A stretch of 7,926 nucleotides of DNA, taken from assembly GCA_003522105.1 (NCBI GenBank), contig DPGF01000097.1:3082-11007 (forward strand). Reading direction: 5' to 3'. The DNA comes from Oscillibacter sp. (GTDB lineage Bacteria; Bacillota; Clostridia; Oscillospirales; Oscillospiraceae). Below are positions 1 to 7,588 of this stretch, one piece after another (position 1 is the stretch's first letter; each line of letters starts with the position of its first letter). The position numbers were made by a program, and so were the translations under genes. Below the pieces are notes generated by a model. That model saw only the letters and a program-made list of their open reading frames with translations, had not been told where the DNA came from and searched no databases.

Positions 1-2246
1 GCAAGCTGCTCGCGCAGCGTGCGCACAAAGTCGAAAAGTCCCTGCCGCCCCGCGCGCGCGAAATCCTCGCTCAGTTCCAGAAAGGCGAGCAGATTTTCCT
101 TTCGCTCTGCCCCGCGGTGCATCGCGCCGAAGATGCCGAGCACGTTGCACTTACGGTAAATTTCACTCAGCAGCTCGCGCACGCTCAGGTGCGCGGCACT
201 GTCGCGCAGCGATCGCAGCACCGCAAGAAACGCTTTGCTGTGCCCGTCCTCGCTCAAAAGCAGCGCGTCATAGAAGTCGCCCGTGCGCTGCTGCGAGCGA
301 AGCGCTGCAAGCTCATCGGGCACAAAACCGAACAGCGGCGAGCGCAGCACAGCGATCAGCGGCACATCCTGGCGCGGATTGTCGATCACCTGCAAAAACG
401 AGAACAGCACCGCGATCTCCATCGAGGCAAAAAAGTCCTCGCCCGCATCGGCGGCACAGCGGATCCCGCGCGATTCCAACGCGCGGCGATAGTCCAGAAG
501 GCGCGTGCTCGGTGAACGCATCAGTATGACGATGTCCTCCTCGCGCACAGGCCGCAGCTCCCGCGTTTTATCGTCCTGTACAGGAAATTTGCTTGACAGC
601 ATGTTGCGGATATAGTCCGCAACGAACGCCGCCTCCGCCTCGCTCGCGCGCACGCGATGCTCGCCTGTCTGCGTCGGCAGATCAAGCAGATGGAATTCCG
701 CGCCGCACACGCTCGATTCGGCATAGCTTGCACCGGGGCGCAGCATCTCGTCCTCCCCATAGTCCAGCTCTCCCATTTCCCGGGAAAGAACATTGCGGAA
801 GACGAAGTTTGTCGCCTCCAGCACCTCCTTGCGCGAGCGGAAGTTGCGCGAGAGCAGGAGCTTTGCGCTCTCGTGCTCGTCCGCCGCCGCAAGCGGCGGC
901 CAGGTGTTGTAATGCTGCAAAAAGATGCGCGGATCGGCCAGACGGAAGCGATAGATGCTTTGTTTGACGTCGCCTACCGTGAAAAGGTTTTCCCCTTTAC
1001 AAGATATCGCGTCAAAGATCCGGTTCTGCACCTCGTTGGTATCCTGATATTCGTCCACCAGGATCTCCCGGTAGCGGCCCGCCACCTGACGGCCCAGTTC
1101 CGTAGGCGCGCCGTTCCGCTCCACCAGCAGGCGAAGGGCCAGATGCTCCTGATCGGAGAAGTCGGCGCAGTTCATCCGCAGCTTTTCCGTCCGGTACGCG
1201 TCGGAAAAGTCCGCCGTCAGCTTCAAAAGGGCTGTCATGGCTGGGGCCATGGTCTGAAGGTCCTCCATAGCCTCCGTATCGCTGACCGCCAGCATGGGAG
1301 CCAGCTTTTTGGCGGCAGTTTTAGCGTTCTCCCACAGCCCCTTCAGTCTCACGACCTCCGGGTCCTCCGCCATTCCCTTCGGCGTGGTGAGCCGGGGGAA
1401 TTCCAGTCCATCCAGAGAAATGCGGGCGGCTTCCCAGTTCTGTGCTGCCGCCAAGGGTGCGAAGCTGTGGCTGGCCCGCAGAAATTTTTCGCCATATCCC
1501 TTATAGAGATCCCCGCCCACGGTGGACTGTCCCGCTTGTCGCAGCGCCTCCATGTGGTGAAATCCCTTTCGACGGATGACCGCCAGCAGCTCGGCGGCGT
1601 AGGGCGTTTCGTCGAAGTCCCCGCTCCGATTTTCCCAGATCGTCCGATTTTCCGCGAGCCAGTGTTCAGGATCGGCGTGACTTTGCAGCTTTTCGTAGGT
1701 TTCCAGCACCAGATCCTCCAGGGCGCTGTCATCCCGGCCCGCGCCCAGCGTATCCGCCAGCAGCGCGCCGCCCTCGTCCAGTTCCTCGTAAAACCGCTCC
1801 AGTACCCGGGTCAGCACCCGCTGGCGCAGGAGCTTTGCGTCATTTTCGTCCAGCACCCGAAAGTCCGGCGTCAGGGTATAGCGCTCTCCCTCCTGTGCCA
1901 GAAGATGGGTGTTCTCCCGCAGCAGCGCCGTGCAGAAGGCGTCCACCGTCTTGATGTCCGCGCGGTAGACGCGCAGCATTTGCTGCCGCAGGTAGTAGTT
2001 GCCGGGGTCGCGCTCCATGCGCTCGGTGAGCGCCTTGGCGATTTTGCCGCGCAGCTCGCTCGCCGCGGCGCGCGTGTAGGTAATGATGAGGAAATCGTCG
2101 AGATTCGCGCCCTCGCGCTCTACGTAGGAAAAGAGCCTCTCGACGAGCACCTTTGTCTTGCCCGAGCCCGCCGCCGCGGAGACGAGCAGACTGCGCTCGC
2201 GGCTGTCCACCGCCGCTTGCTGTTCGTTTGTCAGCTTTTCAGCCAT
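1..2246 (-). CDS. addA: AddA, ATP-dependent helicase/nuclease subunit A (3' end beyond window)
   Basis: AddA is the 3'-to-5' helicase and nuclease subunit of AddAB, which unwinds and resects double-strand DNA ends to prepare them for RecA. I translated this frame by hand; it is open from the ATG at 2246 to the left edge (748 codons, no internal stop). UvrD/PcrA-family motifs appear in order: Q motif LTNEQQAAV near residue 5, Walker A SAAAGSGKT (Lys30), motif Ia IITYTRAAASEL, motif II VDEYQDT (Asp398-Glu399), motif III GDVKQSIYRFR (425-435), NFRSR (from Asn468), then the AddA-typical VIDNPRQD and LRSPLFGF segments. Bacillus AddA is about 1,230 residues, so the last helicase motifs and the C-terminal nuclease lie outside the window. 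The ATG overlaps the addB stop (ATGGCTGA), and a GGAGAGGGGG ribosome site 9 bases upstream lies inside addB, so the two are translationally coupled. Codon use inside about 1020-1980 differs from the flanks (see findings). Confidence 0.96.
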   Translation of the reverse strand, partial: MAEKLTNEQQAAVDSRERSLLVSAAAGSGKTKVLVERLFSYVEREGANLDDFLIITYTRAAASELRGKIAKALTERMERDPGNYYLRQQMLRVYRADIKTVDAFCTALLRENTHLLAQEGERYTLTPDFRVLDENDAKLLRQRVLTRVLERFYEELDEGGALLADTLGAGRDDSALEDLVLETYEKLQSHADPEHWLAENRTIWENRSGDFDETPYAAELLAVIRRKGFHHMEALRQAGQSTVGGDLYKGYGEKFLRASHSFAPLAAAQNWEAARISLDGLEFPRLTTPKGMAEDPEVVRLKGLWENAKTAAKKLAPMLAVSDTEAMEDLQTMAPAMTALLKLTADFSDAYRTEKLRMNCADFSDQEHLALRLLVERNGAPTELGRQVAGRYREILVDEYQDTNEVQNRIFDAISCKGENLFTVGDVKQSIYRFRLADPRIFLQHYNTWPPLAAADEHESAKLLLSRNFRSRKEVLEATNFVFRNVLSREMGELDYGEDEMLRPGASYAESSVCGAEFHLLDLPTQTGEHRVRASEAEAAFVADYIRNMLSSKFPVQDDKTRELRPVREEDIVILMRSPSTRLLDYRRALESRGIRCAADAGEDFFASMEIAVLFSFLQVIDNPRQDVPLIAVLRSPLFGFVPDELAALRSQQRTGDFYDALLLSEDGHSKAFLAVLRSLRDSAAHLSVRELLSEIYRKCNVLGIFGAMHRGAERKENLLAFLELSEDFARAGRQGLFDFVRTLREQL

Positions 2247-5200
2247 TTTCGTGCGCCCCCTCTCCGTTCACCTCGTCGATGTACTGCCAGAATTCGTCGT
2301 TTTTCGTCGCCTTGATGTATTCCATACGGTCGCTGCCGCAGCCGTTTTCAAAGTGGCACGCGCTCGCGAACTCGCAGTAGGTGCAGGCCGACTGCTGCGG
2401 CGTGCGCGCGTAGGGGTCGGCGTCGATGTTGCCCGCGAAGACCTCCTGCGTGATTTCATGTAAAATATGGTCGACGTATTTCGAGAGCTTTCCGAGCTGC
2501 TCGGCGGAGGCGAGACTCCCCGTCACCGCGCCGTCCCTTTTCACCGCGATGGGCAGGTAGCACGGCGATTCGAGCGCGCTGTGCTCCATCGCCTGCAGAA
2601 CCGCCGGGTCCTCGAGCACCATGCCGCTGCGGCGCAGCTCCTTTTTGAGTGCTTTTTCGATCTTTTCGGGCTCCGTGTCGCGCGCACAGCGCAGCATCGG
2701 CTCGCGCGCGGGCGTGTAGAGAACGCCCGCGGGAACGATCTCGTGTCCGCCGAAAAGCATCTGTCCCTCTTCTTTAAGCGTAAAGAGGTAGAGCAGCATT
2801 TGGAGCCCCAGCCCGTAGCGCAGCTCGGCGAGGTCGAAGCTCTTCTTGCCCGTCTTGTAGTCCACCACGCGAAGGTATAGCTTCCCGTTGTGCAGCCAGC
2901 CGTCCACGCGGTCAACCTTGCCGACAACGCGCGCCGTGCCGTTTTTCTCGCGGATCGTGATGGCCGGCAGCTGGCCGTCCGCGCCGAAGGCAAGCTCAAA
3001 TGCCAGCGGCTCAAAATCAGAGCTTTTCAGCTCCTCGCTCACCTCGTCCATGATGCGCTCGACCGCGGCGCACAGGCGGCGGAAAAGGTATTGGAAGCGC
3101 GCGCTTTTTTCGTTCAGATCCGGCAGCACACGGTCGATGTATGCCTCGATCGACGCGCGCACAAGTTCGTGCAGCGCTTCTTCGGAGAGGGCATGCAGCC
3201 CGCCGCGCTCTTTCGCCGCGCGCAGCGTATTCTCCATCACATCGTGCACGAAAGTTCCGATCTGGGGCGCGTCAAAGCCTGCGCCCGTGCGCTCCTTGGC
3301 GCGCAGGCCATAGCGCATGAAGTAGGCAAAGTGACACGAGCGCGCCTTATCCATGCGCGAGGCGGACAACGTCACCGCATCGCCGTAGAGCGTGCGCACC
3401 GCGCCCGGCGACAGCCGTCCGCGCGTATAATGCGAAGCTGCTCTCATCGCCTCCAGCGCGCTCTTCGCGTCGCCCTGTTTTTCAAAATACTGCCACAGCG
3501 CGCCGCCGATCTGCTCGCCCGCATACTCAAGCGCCGTCGACTTTGCCGACAGGCGATATTCCTTGTCAACACTCTCTGTTTCTACGCTGATCGGCGGCAG
3601 CAGGCGCGCAATGCGGCCAATGACAAAGGACGGTCGCTTCTCCGCGCCCTTCCCGTCTGAAATGGGATAGGAAACCGTCAGCTTTTCCGTCGGCTGAGCA
3701 AGCGCGGCGTAGAGATTCTGGATCTCCAGATGAAACTGCTCCATCCCGTGCGGCGCAAGGAAGATCTCGTGCTGCTCAAGCGCTGCGCGATCCTCGTCGC
3801 GCAGCACACCGCCGCGGTTCTCCGCTGCGGGCAGCACGCCGTCGTTCGCGCCGAGCAGGAAAAGCGCTCGCACCGTGTGGCGGTCGTTTCGCGTCATTTC
3901 GCAAAGGTTCACCGCGTCGAGCGTCACGGGGATCGTGCCCACGCTGTACTGCGTGAGAATCAAACGCATCAGGCTTGCAAATTCCTCGGCGTCGAGGGTC
4001 GCGTCTCCCAAAATTTCCACAAACTGGTCGAGCACGCCGCAAAGAATGCCCCACAGCTGTGCCGTTTCCTCTGCCCGCTGGGCATCGCCCGCGGCAAAAA
4101 GCCGCTCGGTCTGCGCCTGCAAGGTCTCCGGCAGGTTCACCTCTTCCAGGTAGTCGTACAGCGCGCGCACTTTTTTCTCCGCCGCGCCGCTGCCGCCCAC
4201 GCCCTGCTTCAAGCGCAAAAATGCTCCCTGCACGCGTGCGCGCAGCGCATTGACCGCTTCGAGCCGGGCTCTCGCCTCGTCCGTCCAGTCCGCACCGTAG
4301 CCGTCCGGATGCGCCGTCCACGGCGCTTCCCGCGTCCACATCGCGCCGCGCAACTCCCACTTGAGCGCATAGTTTTCAAGAAGATCGCACTCTTCCATGC
4401 TAAGTCCGGCAAGGCCGGTCTTGAGACAGCGGAACACATCCTCGTACTCAAAGCCGCCGCTCGCAGCGTCGAGCGCGCCAAGCAGCAGCGTCAGCACGGG
4501 GCTTTTCAGAATGTCGCTGCGGTGGGCATAATAGAGTGGAATGCCGTAGCGGGCGAATACGCTCTCGATCGCACCTGCGTAGGAGTCGAGATCACGCGCC
4601 GTGACGGTGATCTCGCGGTAACGATAGCCCTGCTCACGCACTAATTTCAAAATCTGCGACGCGACCCATTCGCACTCGCTGTACGCGCTGCTCGCCTCAT
4701 AGAGCGCGACGGCGTCAGTCGGCTGGGTAAATTCGTCCGCTGTGCCAAAAAAGCAGCGCTCGATGTGATCGAGCGCGCCATGCGCCTCGGCAGGCGGCAG
4801 GATCTCTTCCTCGCAGGAAACACCCACGTCGCGCGCGAGCGCATACAGCCTCTCCCGCACACGCAGGCTTTCGGAAAAAAGCTCGCGCTCCTGCGTATCG
4901 CCCAGCAGCGTGACCGTCACGCTGTTTGCGCGCCGCAGCAGAAGGCGCAGAATGTTCAGCTCCCGCCCCGTAAAATACGAAAAACCGTCGAGGAAAATGT
5001 CTTTATTGTCAATATATCCCGACGCTTCGAGGTTTTCCTCCAGCTTTTCGAGAAGGTCACGCGCATCACGACCCGGCGCGTGCAGCTTGCCGAGATAAAT
5101 GCCGTAGATCAGTGCAAGGTCGCGCAGCTTGTCGCCGCTCTCCCCTTCGATTTGCTCCACGCTCTGCGCAAGCTGCTCGGGCGAAACAGCGTAAGCCTGC

Positions 5201-5622
5201 AATTCCTCCATCACGGCGAGCAAACTCTCCAGGAATGCCGCGCGCTGCGACGGCCGCTTATAGACCCTGAGCGACGGTGCAAGCTCTGTGAGGGTACGCT
5301 GAAGCGTCAGGAGCTTGCCTCCATTGTCGAGCGTCACGTCCGCGCTGCCGCCGCAGATGCCCAGCACACGCGAAGCAAGCAGTTTGAATGTCAATGCCTC
5401 GGCATGACGCGAAGCGGTATCGCCGCAAACCCTGCAAAGATCCATTTCCGCTACATGCGAAGCATGCTCCGGCACGAGCAGAATCTGCTGCGAGGAATCC
5501 CCCAGCGCGGCGATCCTTTGCAGCACGCGCCCGGATTTACCCGTGCGCGCGCGTCCCATCAGTATGTGCAGCAAGCGACCTTCCCCCTTTTGTTTCGACA
5601 ACATTTTTAAAAAGTTTATCAC
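2239..5622 (-). CDS. addB: AddB, ATP-dependent helicase/deoxyribonuclease subunit B
   Basis: AddB partners AddA in the cytoplasm. In Bacillus subtilis it provides the nuclease for the 5'-ended strand and contributes to Chi recognition. This protein is about 1,127 residues, close to the usual ~1,160. Visible features: an N-terminal Walker A, GRARTGKS at 23-30 (Lys29); a degenerate helicase-like middle; and a C-terminal PD-(D/E)XK nuclease domain from about 750, with IGTFVHDVMEN (His793), KVDRVDG (Asp904, Asp907) and VVDYKTG (Asp921, Lys923). Four cysteines match the known AddB iron-sulphur cluster: Cys763 before the nuclease core and Cys1080, Cys1083, Cys1089 (C-x2-C-x5-C) at the C terminus. 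It is the first gene of the addBA operon, and its TGA stop lies within the first codons of addA. The start is uncertain. GTG at 5622 has AGGAG (5627-5631) 4 bases upstream. TTG at 5574 follows AAGGGGGAAGG and would give an N terminus (LLHILMGRA) closer to typical AddB proteins. Confidence 0.96.
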   Translation of the reverse strand: MINFLKMLSKQKGEGRLLHILMGRARTGKSGRVLQRIAALGDSSQQILLVPEHASHVAEMDLCRVCGDTASRHAEALTFKLLASRVLGICGGSADVTLDNGGKLLTLQRTLTELAPSLRVYKRPSQRAAFLESLLAVMEELQAYAVSPEQLAQSVEQIEGESGDKLRDLALIYGIYLGKLHAPGRDARDLLEKLEENLEASGYIDNKDIFLDGFSYFTGRELNILRLLLRRANSVTVTLLGDTQERELFSESLRVRERLYALARDVGVSCEEEILPPAEAHGALDHIERCFFGTADEFTQPTDAVALYEASSAYSECEWVASQILKLVREQGYRYREITVTARDLDSYAGAIESVFARYGIPLYYAHRSDILKSPVLTLLLGALDAASGGFEYEDVFRCLKTGLAGLSMEECDLLENYALKWELRGAMWTREAPWTAHPDGYGADWTDEARARLEAVNALRARVQGAFLRLKQGVGGSGAAEKKVRALYDYLEEVNLPETLQAQTERLFAAGDAQRAEETAQLWGILCGVLDQFVEILGDATLDAEEFASLMRLILTQYSVGTIPVTLDAVNLCEMTRNDRHTVRALFLLGANDGVLPAAENRGGVLRDEDRAALEQHEIFLAPHGMEQFHLEIQNLYAALAQPTEKLTVSYPISDGKGAEKRPSFVIGRIARLLPPISVETESVDKEYRLSAKSTALEYAGEQIGGALWQYFEKQGDAKSALEAMRAASHYTRGRLSPGAVRTLYGDAVTLSASRMDKARSCHFAYFMRYGLRAKERTGAGFDAPQIGTFVHDVMENTLRAAKERGGLHALSEEALHELVRASIEAYIDRVLPDLNEKSARFQYLFRRLCAAVERIMDEVSEELKSSDFEPLAFELAFGADGQLPAITIREKNGTARVVGKVDRVDGWLHNGKLYLRVVDYKTGKKSFDLAELRYGLGLQMLLYLFTLKEEGQMLFGGHEIVPAGVLYTPAREPMLRCARDTEPEKIEKALKKELRRSGMVLEDPAVLQAMEHSALESPCYLPIAVKRDGAVTGSLASAEQLGKLSKYVDHILHEITQEVFAGNIDADPYARTPQQSACTYCEFASACHFENGCGSDRMEYIKATKNDEFWQYIDEVNGEGAHENG
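5595..5622 (+). promoter_or_regulatory. Weak candidate promoter for the DUF378 gene
   Basis: TCGACA (5595-5600; 5 of 6 to consensus) and TATCAC (5617-5622; 4 of 6) are spaced by 16 bases of AT-rich DNA. They overlap the 5' end of addB on the other strand. If used, the leader to the DUF378 start would be about 95 bases, and transcription toward addB and away from it would be closely interlocked. The call rests on consensus matching only. Confidence 0.25.
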
Positions 5623-5663
5623 ACTTCTCCTCTTCGGGCAACGGAGAAAACATCCGCGCGCAT

Positions 5664-5692
5664 ATTTCAGCAGCCAATGGAAAGACTACCAA
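5664..5692 (-). promoter_or_regulatory. Weak candidate promoter for addBA
   Basis: On the minus strand TTGGTA (5687-5692) and TGAAAT (5664-5669) are separated by 17 bases, about 40 bases upstream of the addB start. The -10 box matches only 4 of 6 consensus positions, but this is the best sigma-A-like pair I see in the short divergent spacer. Confidence 0.3.
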
Positions 5693-5724
5693 AGACCAAA
5701 CCATCTTTTTGAGGAGGGAACTCT

Positions 5725-5943
5725 ATGGTCATCGACAAGATCGCACTGACGCTTGCCGTCATCGGCGCGCTCAACTGGGGCAGCGTCGGCCTTTTCGGCT
5801 TTGACTGCGTCGCCTTTTTATTCGGCGGGCAGACCGGTATGCTCAGCCGCGTGATCTACACGCTGGTGGGACTCGCCGGCATCTGGTGCATCACGATGCT
5901 GTTTCGCGAGAAAGAGCCGACGGAAAGCGGCGGGCAGGCGTAA
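5725..5943 (+). CDS. DUF378 family small membrane protein (YuzA-like)
   Basis: This 72-residue protein has the DUF378 signature: an N-terminal hydrophobic helix with ALNWGSVGLFGFD (15-27), then LSRVIYTLVGLAGIW (40-54), ending in a charged tail REKEPTESGGQA. Two transmembrane segments are predicted by eye, at about 6-33 and 43-60. The family is widespread in Firmicutes (for example YuzA of Bacillus) and has no established function; nothing here suggests one. The ATG has a near-perfect ribosome site, GAGGAGGG, 6 bases upstream. The gene is divergent from addBA and convergent with the MATE gene, so it appears to be a single-gene transcript ending at the terminator just after its TAA stop. Confidence 0.9.
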   Translation: MVIDKIALTLAVIGALNWGSVGLFGFDCVAFLFGGQTGMLSRVIYTLVGLAGIWCITMLFREKEPTESGGQA

Positions 5944-5944
5944 A

Positions 5945-5977
5945 AAATAAAAGGAGGGCAGTGCCCTCCTTTTATTT
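5945..5977. terminator. Bidirectional intrinsic terminator shared by DUF378 and MATE genes
   Basis: A perfect 16-bp inverted repeat (5945-5960 paired with 5962-5977) is centred on one base, G5961. In RNA it would be a GGAGGGC/GCCCTCC stem with a 3-base loop, flanked by AAAATAAA on the left and TTTTATTT on the right, so a U-rich tail follows the stem on either strand. The plus-strand stop (5941-5943) is one base outside the left arm, and the minus-strand stop (5976-5978) uses the outer bases of the right arm. Confidence 0.93.
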
Positions 5978-7367
5978 ATGTTTCTCCGGTCGTCTCTTCC
6001 AGCGCACGCATCGAGCGGCGGAACTGACGATAGAACATCACGCTCGTCATCACCACCGCACCGAAATCGGCAACAGGTTCTGCCAGAAATACCGCAAACG
6101 CCTTGTCCGCAAAAAAGCACGGCAGAATGTAGATGAGCGGGACGAGCAGAATGATTTTTCTCCAGACCGCAAGCAAAAGCGAAGTCTTGGCATTGCCCAG
6201 CGCCACAAAGGTCTGCTGGCAGGCCGTCTGGATCCCAAAAATACCGCTGCACGCCATATAGATGCGCACAGAGCGCGAAGCATACGCGACGAGAGAGGGG
6301 GTGCTGTTGAAGATCCGGACGAATACGCTCGGAAAAAGCTCAACAAGAAGCCAGATCGCCATCGAATAACTCAGGCAGGCGCGCAGCAGGCAGGAAAACG
6401 CCTCGCGCACGCGCTGGGCATTCCGCGCGCCGAAATTGTAACTCACGATGGGCTGTGCGCCCTGCGTCAGCCCGTGGAGCGGCATATTGGAAAACTGCAT
6501 CACGCTTGTCAGCACCGTCATTGCACCCACGGCCACATCTCCGCCGTAGCGCAGGAGGGAGGCATTGAAGCAGATGGCAATGAGGCTCTCGGTCGACTGC
6601 ATCACAAAAGGGGAAAGCCCCAGCGCAATGCACGGCAGCACGACCTGACCGCTCACGCGGAGGTTTTTGCGTCTGAGCTGCCAGCGCGTCTTCTTCCCGG
6701 TGAGGAAGGCCACCACCCACACGGCCGACACCGCCTGAGAGAGCACCGTCGCCAGCGCCGCGCCGCGCACGCCGAGGCCAAACACAAAAATAAACACCGG
6801 GTCGAGCGCAGTGTTGAGCAGCGCACCGAGGAGCACCGTTTTCATACTCACGGTGGTAAAACCCTGCGCCGTGATGTAGGCGTTCATACCAAGCGTGAGC
6901 TGAACAAAAACCGTGCCGAGGGCGTAAATACGCATATAGTCAAGCGCGTAGCCCACGGTGTTCTCGCTCGCGCCGAAGAGCAGCAGCAATCTTTCGGCAA
7001 ACACTTCAAAGAGGATCGTCAGCACAAGAGATGTAATGAGCAGCATCGTCAGGCAGTTGCCCATAATGCGCTCTGACCTTTCACTCTCGCCCGCACCATC
7101 GGCAATCGAAGCGCGCGGTGCACCGCCGATGGCCATGAGGGAAGCAAAGGCCGAGATGATCATAATAATCGGCAGGCATACGCCCACGCCCGTGAGCGCG
7201 AGCTTGCCGACCGTTTCCACCGGCTGCATGTGACCGATGAACACGCGATCCACCAAATTGTAGAGTAAGTTGACGATCTGCGAGGTGATCGTCGGCACGG
7301 AGAGCGAAAAAAGCAGTTTTTTGACGTTTCCGTGTCCCAGATCTGCGCGCTGCGCCAAAACCATCAC
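5976..7367 (-). CDS. MATE family multidrug/cation efflux transporter
   Basis: This is an inner-membrane antiporter of the multi-antimicrobial extrusion family, MepA/DinF-like, with about 460 residues and hydrophobic stretches consistent with 12 transmembrane helices. Hallmarks are DLGHGNVKKLLFSLSVP followed by NLLYNLVDRVFIG (33-45) in the first helix of the N-lobe, MNAYITAQGFTTVSMKT in the middle, and GLTQGAQPIVSYNFGARNAQR (about 299-319, Gln302), the C-lobe counterpart. Substrates cannot be predicted; members export cationic drugs or metabolites using Na+ or H+ gradients. The frame opens with GTG (7367) and ATG (7364), but neither has a well-spaced ribosome site. TTG at 7358 is preceded by AGGTGAT and gives MAQRADLGHG, a typical MATE N terminus, so the true start may be 7358. 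The gene has its own promoter and stands alone. Confidence 0.94.
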   Translation of the reverse strand: MMVLAQRADLGHGNVKKLLFSLSVPTITSQIVNLLYNLVDRVFIGHMQPVETVGKLALTGVGVCLPIIMIISAFASLMAIGGAPRASIADGAGESERSERIMGNCLTMLLITSLVLTILFEVFAERLLLLFGASENTVGYALDYMRIYALGTVFVQLTLGMNAYITAQGFTTVSMKTVLLGALLNTALDPVFIFVFGLGVRGAALATVLSQAVSAVWVVAFLTGKKTRWQLRRKNLRVSGQVVLPCIALGLSPFVMQSTESLIAICFNASLLRYGGDVAVGAMTVLTSVMQFSNMPLHGLTQGAQPIVSYNFGARNAQRVREAFSCLLRACLSYSMAIWLLVELFPSVFVRIFNSTPSLVAYASRSVRIYMACSGIFGIQTACQQTFVALGNAKTSLLLAVWRKIILLVPLIYILPCFFADKAFAVFLAEPVADFGAVVMTSVMFYRQFRRSMRALEETTGET

Positions 7368-7369
7368 CT
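7363..7369 (-). promoter_or_regulatory. Shine-Dalgarno AGGTGAT favouring a TTG start for the MATE gene
   Basis: AGGTGAT matches seven consecutive bases of the Firmicute anti-Shine-Dalgarno complement (AAGGAGGTGATC) and sits 4 bases before TTG at 7356-7358. It overlaps the upstream GTG and ATG codons, so ribosomes bound here could not readily start at those. Confidence 0.5.
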
Positions 7370-7397
7370 GAATTCTTTGTTTTTAGCATTGTTCGCC

Positions 7398-7426
7398 AGA
7401 ATATCACGCTGCACGGCATTCGTCAA
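7398..7426 (-). promoter_or_regulatory. Promoter of the MATE gene
   Basis: On the minus strand TTGACG (7421-7426) and TATTCT (7398-7403) are separated by 17 bases. The -10 box is extended by TGA directly upstream (TGATATTCT). The -35 matches 5 of 6 consensus positions. Transcription would begin near 7391, giving a leader of roughly 25-35 bases, consistent with a simple vegetative promoter. Confidence 0.7.
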
Positions 7427-7491
7427 GCACGCAAAAACAGCCATCGTGCCATTGCAATAAAGCGTTTTTAGACATTTTTTCACTTTCTCCA

Positions 7492-7520
7492 TTGCTTTTT
7501 TTCTATGCCCTTTGTATAAT
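7492..7520 (+). promoter_or_regulatory. Strong sigma-A-type promoter of the DUF1015 gene
   Basis: TTGCTT (7492-7497) lies 17 bases before a perfect TATAAT (7515-7520). This is the best promoter match in the window. The expected start near 7527 gives a leader of about 60 bases containing a small hairpin and the ribosome site GGAGG (7577-7581). Confidence 0.8.
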
Positions 7521-7540
7521 TCATCTGATACTATCGCACC

Positions 7541-7557
7541 GGAGAGCGTTTCTCTCC
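7541..7557 (+). other. Small hairpin in the DUF1015 mRNA leader
   Basis: GGAGAG (7541-7546) pairs with CTCTCC (7552-7557) around a 5-base loop CGTTT, close to the predicted transcript 5' end. There is no U-tract after it, so it is not a terminator. A 5'-stabilising stem or chance are both possible. Confidence 0.35.
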
Positions 7558-7588
7558 CCCTTATCAAACAATATCTGGAGGAATCACC

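Noticed and set aside
50..60. Alternating CGCGCGCGCG run and the many GCGC strings, considered as a repeat or Z-DNA element
   Set aside because: They are explained by CGC arginine and GCG alanine codons in the local codon usage.
657..2315. Plus-strand open frame of 552 codons opposite addA
   Set aside because: It is antisense to addA, whose translation shows all helicase motifs. The plus-strand product is Arg/Gln/His-rich with no recognisable domain, a usual mirror of GC-rich coding DNA.
3730..4644. Plus-strand open frame opposite addB (also 4765-5610 and 2890-3660)
   Set aside because: These have low-complexity basic composition, no ribosome sites and full overlap with addB.
5683..5703. 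ACCAAAGACCAAACC short direct repeats in the addB/DUF378 spacer, considered as an operator
   Set aside because: The units are only 6-7 bases, lack symmetry, and occur in a purine/cytosine-biased stretch; this is likely chance.
5886..7076. Plus-strand open frame of 396 codons opposite the MATE gene
   Set aside because: It is antisense to a clear 12-helix transporter. The product is extremely rich in His, Arg and Lys with no domain, and its start lies inside the DUF378 gene in another frame.
7364..7492. 42-codon minus-strand ORF (MEKVKKCLKTLYC...) whose TGA overlaps the MATE ATG, a possible leader peptide
   Set aside because: No ribosome site precedes its ATG, and the well-formed MATE promoter (7398-7426) lies inside it, so transcripts from that promoter would not carry its start.
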